From NCBI GenBank assembly GCA_025937035.1, contig JAICSG010000089.1, positions 1 through 9,811 on the forward strand: a stretch of 9,811 nt of DNA, given 5' to 3'. Under the pieces are notes generated by a model that was not told the origin of the DNA, ran no database searches, and worked only from the letters and a program-made list of their open reading frames with translations. Shown one piece after another: positions 5,254 through 9,811 of this stretch. How positions within the stretch are numbered: position 1 is the first letter of the stretch; each line of letters opens with the position of its first letter. Source of the DNA: Thermoanaerobaculia bacterium (GTDB taxonomy: Bacteria; Acidobacteriota; Thermoanaerobaculia; Multivoradales; UBA5704). The translations under genes and the position numbers were made by a program.

Positions 5254-7350
5254 ATGCTCCCCTTGACCCCGACCAAGCTTGGCCGCTACGAGATCGTCGA
5301 CGAGATCGGCAAGGGGGCGATGGGCATCGTCTACCTGGCCCGCGACCCCCTCATCGGCCGGCTGGTGGCCCTCAAGACGTTCCGCATCGGCTACTCGGTC
5401 AAGGACCAGGAGATGGAGCAGTTCCGCATCCGCTTCATGCGGGAGGCGCAGAGCGCCGGCATCCTGGCCCACCCCAACATCGTCACCATCCATGACGTCG
5501 TGGAGGCCTCCGACGAGGGGCTCGCCTTCATCGCCATGGAATACGTACGCGGCACCAACCTGAAGCTGATGCTCCAGGGGGACCAGCCGATGACGTTCCC
5601 CGCGGTGCTCGACGTCATCTCCCAGGTGGGGGAGGCCCTCGACTACGCCCACGCCAACCGGGTGGTGCACCGCGACGTCAAGCCGGCCAACATCCTGATC
5701 AACCAGGAAGGGCGGGTGAAGATCACCGACTTCGGCATCGCCCGCCTGGACAGCTCGAACCTCACCCAGGAAGGCCAGCTCCTCGGCACGCCGAACTACA
5801 TGGCGCCGGAGCAGATCCAGGGCCGGGAGGTCGACCACCGGGCCGACCTCTTCTCGCTCGGCGTGGTCCTCTACGAGATGCTCACCCGCCACAAGCCGTT
5901 CCAGGGGGAGAACCTGACGGTGGTGAGCCATCGCATCGTCTACGACCAGTTCACCCCCTTGCGGGAGTATGCCCGGGACCTCCCCCCGGGGGTCGACCGC
6001 ATTCTCAACCGGGCGCTGGAGAAGGACCCCGGCCGGCGGTACCAGCGGGCCAGGGAGATGATGGACGACCTGCGCCAGATAGCGGGGGCGGCCACCGCCC
6101 GCGGCGGCGACGATCTCAACGAGACGATGGCGCTGCCCCCCCTGGCCATGCCGGCTCCCGCCGCTCCGGCGGCCCCGGCTCCGGCCGCCAAGGGATCGTT
6201 CCTGGACCGCCTGCGAGGCCGCCCCGCCTCGGCACCGGCTCCGGCGTCCCCGCCGCCGCCGGCGCCTCCGCCCCCGGCGGACGGCACCGCGGGGACCGGG
6301 CCGGGCACGGGGAGCGGCTCCTCAGTATCCGCGCTGCCTCCGCCGGCTCCCGCCGCCGCTCCCACCCCCTCTCTGGTGGACACCGTGGCCACGGCGGCGC
6401 CGCCGGCCGTGAAGCCGCCGGCTTCCCGGACCTCGCCCAGGCGTCTGGTGATCGCCGGGCTGCTCGCCCTCCTCGCCTCCCTCCTCCTCTGGGGCGGGGC
6501 GCTGCTCTGGACCAAGGGGGGGCCGGCCGGACCGCAGCGCGACGCCGAGGAGGACGCCAAACGCGCGCGGATCCTGGAGCTGGTCCACGAGGGGAAGCAG
6601 GCGGGGGAGGCCGGCAACTGGCCGGTGGCCGTCTATTACTTCAACCAGGCGCAGGGGCTCGATCCCAAGAGCCGGCGGATCCAGGGGCTGCTGACGGCGG
6701 CGCGGCAGAAGGTCGACAGCCAGTACTCCCAGGACGCCGGCCGGGCGACCGTGATCGCGATGGGTCTCGCCAACGCCAGCCGGGCCCTGGAAGCGCAGAG
6801 CTGGGACACCGCCCAGATGGCGGCGACGACGGTGCTGGGGATCGATCCGGAGAACGCCGAGGCGCGGGCGATCCTGGTCAAGGCCCAGGAGGGGCAGGCG
6901 AGGCGGGCGGCCAGGCAGCAGCGCAAGACCCCGGCGTCCCCCCAGCCCGCCCCGGGAACGGTGGCCGCCACCACCCCGGCGACCTCCGAGCAGCCGGCCC
7001 GTCCGGCGGCCCCGGCCCCGGCCGCCGCCAACGCGCCCGCGACCCTGCACATCCACGTCACGGCCGACATGGAAGGCTCCGTCATCGTGTCGATCGTCGG
7101 CCATCAGGAGCTGCTGCGGCACAACTTCGAGCGGGGCGGGCTCTTCTCGCGCAACAAATCCGCGAGCCTCGAGCCCGTCAGCCTGTCCAAAGAGGTCCCG
7201 GCCGGGGCTGGCACCCTCCGGATCATCGTCGCGCCCAAGGGGCACAAGGGCGAGGTCAAGACCCAGGACATGAATTTCCAGGGCGGGAGCTCCCACCGGC
7301 TGGAGATCCATCTCCTGTCCTCGGCGGAAGCGACGATTCAGCTCAATTGA
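5254..7350 (+). CDS. Transmembrane Hanks-type Ser/Thr protein kinase with TPR-like sensor region
   Basis: A 698-residue PknB-like receptor kinase. The cytoplasmic kinase domain (about 12-275) has every catalytic element: Gly loop GKGAMG (19-24), VALK with Lys41, helix C Glu64, HRDVKPAN with catalytic Asp141, DFG (159-161), a Thr-bearing activation loop ending GTPNYMAPE (178-186), and a closing Arg (GRRYQ, 260-264). Residues ~285-396 form a Pro/Ala-rich linker broken by one Gly-rich patch. Then comes a single membrane helix at 398-419. Outside the membrane, 437-480 and 505-553 resemble TPR helices (GNWPVAVYYFNQAQGLDP, SWDTAQMAATTVLGIDP), followed by a second Pro/Ala linker and a ~100-residue beta-rich C-terminal domain (596-698) that I do not recognise. 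A role in sensing an envelope or secreted ligand is inferred. The ribosome site before the ATG is weak. The gene diverges from the EF-G-like gene and converges on the M16 pair. Confidence 0.93.
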   Translation: MLPLTPTKLGRYEIVDEIGKGAMGIVYLARDPLIGRLVALKTFRIGYSVKDQEMEQFRIRFMREAQSAGILAHPNIVTIHDVVEASDEGLAFIAMEYVRGTNLKLMLQGDQPMTFPAVLDVISQVGEALDYAHANRVVHRDVKPANILINQEGRVKITDFGIARLDSSNLTQEGQLLGTPNYMAPEQIQGREVDHRADLFSLGVVLYEMLTRHKPFQGENLTVVSHRIVYDQFTPLREYARDLPPGVDRILNRALEKDPGRRYQRAREMMDDLRQIAGAATARGGDDLNETMALPPLAMPAPAAPAAPAPAAKGSFLDRLRGRPASAPAPASPPPPAPPPPADGTAGTGPGTGSGSSVSALPPPAPAAAPTPSLVDTVATAAPPAVKPPASRTSPRRLVIAGLLALLASLLLWGGALLWTKGGPAGPQRDAEEDAKRARILELVHEGKQAGEAGNWPVAVYYFNQAQGLDPKSRRIQGLLTAARQKVDSQYSQDAGRATVIAMGLANASRALEAQSWDTAQMAATTVLGIDPENAEARAILVKAQEGQARRAARQQRKTPASPQPAPGTVAATTPATSEQPARPAAPAPAAANAPATLHIHVTADMEGSVIVSIVGHQELLRHNFERGGLFSRNKSASLEPVSLSKEVPAGAGTLRIIVAPKGHKGEVKTQDMNFQGGSSHRLEIHLLSSAEATIQLN

Positions 7351-7352
7351 GC
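7341..7352. repeat. 12-bp perfect palindrome across the kinase stop codon
   Basis: GCTCAATTGAGC is a perfect palindrome that includes the TGA stop of the kinase gene and sits 6 bases before the stop of the converging M16 gene. It is AT-rich at the centre in an otherwise GC-rich region. No terminator stem with a T-run is present at this junction. It may be chance. Confidence 0.4.
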
Positions 7353-7357
7353 TCGAG

Positions 7358-8764
7358 TCAACTGGCCCGCACCGGCTGGGCCGCCCGCGGCTCCCCCTCC
7401 GGCGACCAGACGGTCACCGGCCCCATCCTCTCGAACTGCGGCTCCAGGGTCTCGGCGGGCCCTACCGCCACCACGGCGATCCGCTCCGGATCGAGATGGC
7501 GGCGCGCCACCTCCCGGAGGTCCTCGCGGGTGACGGTCGCGATCCTCTCCAGATAGTGGTCGTAGTAGTCGTCCGGCAGGCCGAAGACGCTGAGGGTCTC
7601 CAGCCGCCGGGTGATGTCGCCCACCGTCTGCAGGCTGTAGGGGAAGACGCCGATGATGTAGCCGGCCGTCTCGGCGAGCTCCTCGGGCTCGACCAGCGAC
7701 TCGCGCACCCGCCGCATCTCGTGCAGGATCTCGCGGGCGGAGGCGGCGGTGGCCGCGGTCTCCACCGCCGCCTGGATCGTGAAGGGGCCCGGGCCCTGCC
7801 GCGAGCTGAAGCGGCTGGCGGCGCCGTAGGTATAGCCGTGGCGCTCCCGGAGATTGAGATTGATCCGGCTGGTGAACTTCCCCCCCAGCAGCGTGTTGAG
7901 CACCAGCAGGGGGATGTGGTCGGGGTGGGTGCGGGGTACTCCCCCCACGTGCCCCACGCGGAGCTCGGTCTGGGCGGCGCCCGGGCGGTCCACCAGATGG
8001 ATCCGGAGCCCCTCCAGGGGGAGGGGGCGGATCTCCGGCCGCGCCGGCGCGGGTCCCGGCGGGCCCGCCGCGCCGAAGGCGGCCTCGGCCTCGCGCAGGA
8101 GGTCCTCGGAGTCGAAATCCCCCACCGCGATCAGGGTGGAGCCCGCGAAGCCGTAATGGCTCTGGTAGAAGCCGATCATCGCGGCGCGCTCCAGCCGGGC
8201 GACGCTATCTTCGGTGCCGTAGAGCGGCTCGGCGTAGATGCTGCCGCGGTAGATCTCGCGCTGGAAGCGGTCGTCGGCGAGCGCCGAGGGGTCCTGGCGG
8301 CGGCGCAGGATCTCGGAGATCCGCAGGCGGCGGAGCCGTTCGACCTCGTTGTCGGGGAAGGTGGGGGCCGTGACGATCTCGGCCAGCAGGTCGAGCCCCT
8401 CCCGGCGGTGGCTCGCCAGCAGGCTGGTCGAGAGATAGCCCACGTCCCAGTCGGCGCCGGTGATCAGGTAGCCGCCCAGCCGCTCGGCCGTGTTCGCGAT
8501 CTCCAGCGAGGAGCGGCGGGCGGTCCCCTCGTCGAGCAGGCCGGCGGTGAGGGTGGCGGTCCCCGAGCTCTCCACCGAGTCGTACTGCGCGCCAGCGGGG
8601 GCGATCAGCTCCAGACTGACCAGCGGCAGGCCGGCCAGGCGCGCCACCGCCACGCTCAGGCCGTTCGGCAGCCGGGCGCGCAGGAAGTGGGGGAAGCGGA
8701 AGGGGTGGGCCTCGGCGGGCGGCGGCGGGGCCGAGCGGTCGACCGGCGGGCGTCCGGCGGCCAT
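7358..8764 (-). CDS. M16 family peptidase, non-catalytic subunit
   Basis: A 468-residue M16 (pitrilysin/processing peptidase type) protein with two half-domains. Where catalytic members have HxxEH, this one reads GTATLTAGLLDEGT (68-81), so the zinc motif is absent. The C-terminal half keeps the Arg/Tyr substrate-binding signature of partner subunits, LRERHGYTYG at 305-314, preceded by GGKFTSRINL. This is the pattern of the second subunit of bacterial M16B heterodimers and of mitochondrial MPP alpha/beta. The ATG at 8762-8764 overlaps the stop of the upstream M16 gene as ATGA, which decides the start; a longer frame from 8821 would lie inside that gene and give an unlikely Gly/Pro-rich extension. 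The N terminus has a Pro-rich stretch and no signal peptide. It should pair with the catalytic subunit to degrade peptides or processed precursors; substrate and compartment are unknown. Confidence 0.9.
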   Translation of the reverse strand: MAAGRPPVDRSAPPPPAEAHPFRFPHFLRARLPNGLSVAVARLAGLPLVSLELIAPAGAQYDSVESSGTATLTAGLLDEGTARRSSLEIANTAERLGGYLITGADWDVGYLSTSLLASHRREGLDLLAEIVTAPTFPDNEVERLRRLRISEILRRRQDPSALADDRFQREIYRGSIYAEPLYGTEDSVARLERAAMIGFYQSHYGFAGSTLIAVGDFDSEDLLREAEAAFGAAGPPGPAPARPEIRPLPLEGLRIHLVDRPGAAQTELRVGHVGGVPRTHPDHIPLLVLNTLLGGKFTSRINLNLRERHGYTYGAASRFSSRQGPGPFTIQAAVETAATAASAREILHEMRRVRESLVEPEELAETAGYIIGVFPYSLQTVGDITRRLETLSVFGLPDDYYDHYLERIATVTREDLREVARRHLDPERIAVVAVGPAETLEPQFERMGPVTVWSPEGEPRAAQPVRAS

Positions 8765-9811
8765 CAGCTCACCTGCCGGGGGACGATGGCCACCACCGAG
8801 GGCGCCGCCGCGGGGCACCACTCCGCGGCGTACTCCATGAGCTCCCGCGGCGCGATCTCCAGATAGCGGTCGCCTTCGATCAGCCCCGCCGCGGGGTCGT
8901 CGAAATAGGTGGCGAACTGGGAGAGCTGGTCGGCCACGGTGTCCAGCCGCTGGAGAGCGCTGTAGTAGTCGGTCAGCAGGCGGTTGCGGGCGCGGTCGAA
9001 GTCGGCCTCGTCCGGAGGCCGGGCGGCGGCGGCGGCGAGATGGCCCAGCAGGGCCTCCTCGAGCTCCTCGACGGCGACGCCGGGCCGGGCGGTGGAGATG
9101 ATGGTGAAGCTCCCGCCGGCCTCCAGGGGGCCCACCGAGGCGCCGACGTCCTGGGCGATCTGGCGCTCGTAGACCAGGTCGCGGTAGAGCGGGCTCGACT
9201 TGCCCCCCGCCAGCACCGACGCCAGCAGGTCCCCCGCGTACCAGGCCCGCTCGCCGTAGGCCGGAGCCCGGAAGCCGAGGTAGACCCGGGAGAGGTGGAC
9301 GTCGTCCGGCAGCATCGTCCGCCGCGCCTCGGCGCGGGGGGCCGGCGGGCCGGGGAGGGCCACCGGCGGCACCGGCGGGCCGGCGGGAATGCCCCCGAAC
9401 CAGGCGTCGACCCGCTCCAGGGCCTCCTCCGGCTCGATGTCCCCCACCACGGTGATCACCGCGTTGTTGGGCGTGTAGTAGGTGCTGAAGAAGGTCCGCA
9501 CCTCCTCCAGGGTGGCGGCGGCGATGTCCTCCATGTAGCCGATCACCGGCCAGCGGTAGGGGTGGTCGCCCGGGTAGACGAGCTCGTTGAGCGTCTCGCC
9601 GGCCCGGCCGTAGGGCTGGTTCTCCACCCGCTGCCGGCGCTCGTTCATCACCACGTCGCGCTGATTGTCGAGGCTCTCCCGGGTGAGGCCCGGGAGGAAG
9701 AAGCCCATGCGATCCGACTCCAGCCAGAGGGCGAGGTCGAGGTGATGGGCGGGGACGGTCTCGTAGTAGTTCGTGCGGTCGTACCAGGTCGAGCCGTTGG
9801 CCACCCCTCCC
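8764..9811 (-). CDS. M16 family zinc peptidase, catalytic-type subunit (5' end outside window)
   Basis: The C-terminal ~349 residues of an M16 metallopeptidase. The frame is open to the window edge and begins in the conserved GGVANGSTWYDRTNYYE segment, so the HxxEH zinc motif, normally just upstream, lies outside. The apparent GTG start at 9802-9804 is an internal Val codon. The third zinc ligand is visible as the Glu in VVMNERRQ, in the usual DNQRDVVxNERRQ context, supporting a catalytic subunit. LWLESDRMGF and YYTPNNAVITVVGDIEP are further family hallmarks. The C-terminal domain (GGKSSPLYRDLVYERQIAQDV) is also complete. The TGA stop at 8764-8766 overlaps the ATG of the non-catalytic partner, so the two are translationally coupled and probably assemble 1:1. 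Whether it has a signal peptide cannot be seen. Confidence 0.92.
   Translation of the reverse strand, partial: GGVANGSTWYDRTNYYETVPAHHLDLALWLESDRMGFFLPGLTRESLDNQRDVVMNERRQRVENQPYGRAGETLNELVYPGDHPYRWPVIGYMEDIAAATLEEVRTFFSTYYTPNNAVITVVGDIEPEEALERVDAWFGGIPAGPPVPPVALPGPPAPRAEARRTMLPDDVHLSRVYLGFRAPAYGERAWYAGDLLASVLAGGKSSPLYRDLVYERQIAQDVGASVGPLEAGGSFTIISTARPGVAVEELEEALLGHLAAAAARPPDEADFDRARNRLLTDYYSALQRLDTVADQLSQFATYFDDPAAGLIEGDRYLEIAPRELMEYAAEWCPAAAPSVVAIVPRQVS

Noticed and set aside
5122..5931. 269-codon minus-strand frame opposite the kinase N-terminal region
   Set aside because: It mirrors the kinase domain, whose catalytic motifs are all intact on the plus strand, and it runs through the divergent promoter region.
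6142..6441. Repeat-like Pro/Ala codon tract in the kinase gene as a possible DNA repeat array
   Set aside because: The GCC/CCG/CCC-rich stretch is irregular, with no fixed unit length. It is a low-complexity protein linker, not a tandem or CRISPR-type repeat.
8765..8821. Longer non-catalytic M16 start at 8821
   Set aside because: It would overlap the upstream gene by 58 bases and add a Gly/Pro-rich tail. The ATG at 8764 makes a standard ATGA coupling.
7496..8866. 456-codon plus-strand frame antisense to the M16 pair
   Set aside because: It has no recognisable domain, a skewed composition, and crosses the junction of two well-supported M16 genes.
9802..9804. GTG as the start of the catalytic M16 gene
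   Set aside because: The frame continues to the window edge in conserved sequence (GGVANGSTWY). The catalytic HxxEH must lie upstream, so this is an internal Val codon.
1..9811. Mobile elements, CRISPR arrays, tRNA or rRNA genes
   Set aside because: I saw no transposase, integrase, terminal inverted repeats, regularly spaced repeats or RNA gene signatures anywhere in the window.

Overview
The window is about 70% GC by eye and densely coded, with every intergenic gap under 200 bp. The gene content points to a GC-rich, non-proteobacterial phylum. My best guess is Acidobacteriota or a relative such as Gemmatimonadota or a similar soil/sediment lineage. The grounds are an EF-P with a PGNLRGF loop, an EF-G-like paralogue, a transmembrane Ser/Thr kinase with a Pro/Ala linker, and a two-gene M16 peptidase pair. 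This is inference from family knowledge; no rRNA or tRNA is present to anchor it.

Layout. (1) Bases 1-311, plus strand: the 3' end of DNA polymerase I (polA). (2) Bases 336-2877, minus strand: a tightly coupled three-gene run read as elongation factor P, then an M50 (site-2 type) membrane protease, then a secreted metal-dependent amidohydrolase. The genes overlap by 3-4 bases at GTGA and TTGA junctions, and all three start with non-ATG codons. (3) Bases 2972-5062, minus strand: an elongation factor G-like GTPase with altered G1 and G3 motifs, separated from efp by 94 bp that hold a perfect 10-bp GC hairpin. (4) Bases 5063-5253: a divergent promoter region with a clear sigma70-type promoter for the kinase and a weaker one for the EF-G-like gene. 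(5) Bases 5254-7350, plus strand: a transmembrane Hanks-type Ser/Thr kinase with TPR-like repeats and a C-terminal beta-rich domain of unknown function. (6) Bases 7358-9811, minus strand: an M16 peptidase pair. The upstream gene (catalytic type, cut by the window edge) and the downstream one (no HxxEH motif) overlap at ATGA and probably form a heterodimer.

How the genes fit together. The EF-G-like factor and EF-P both act on the elongating ribosome and lie in the same orientation, so together they form a small translation-factor neighbourhood to which a membrane protease and a secreted hydrolase are translationally coupled. The kinase and the M16 pair converge with 7 bp between stop codons and look like separate units. 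I did not find a clearly undescribed multi-gene system. The most unusual items are the non-canonical loop of EF-P, the altered GTPase motifs of the EF-G paralogue next to it, and the unidentified C-terminal module of the kinase.
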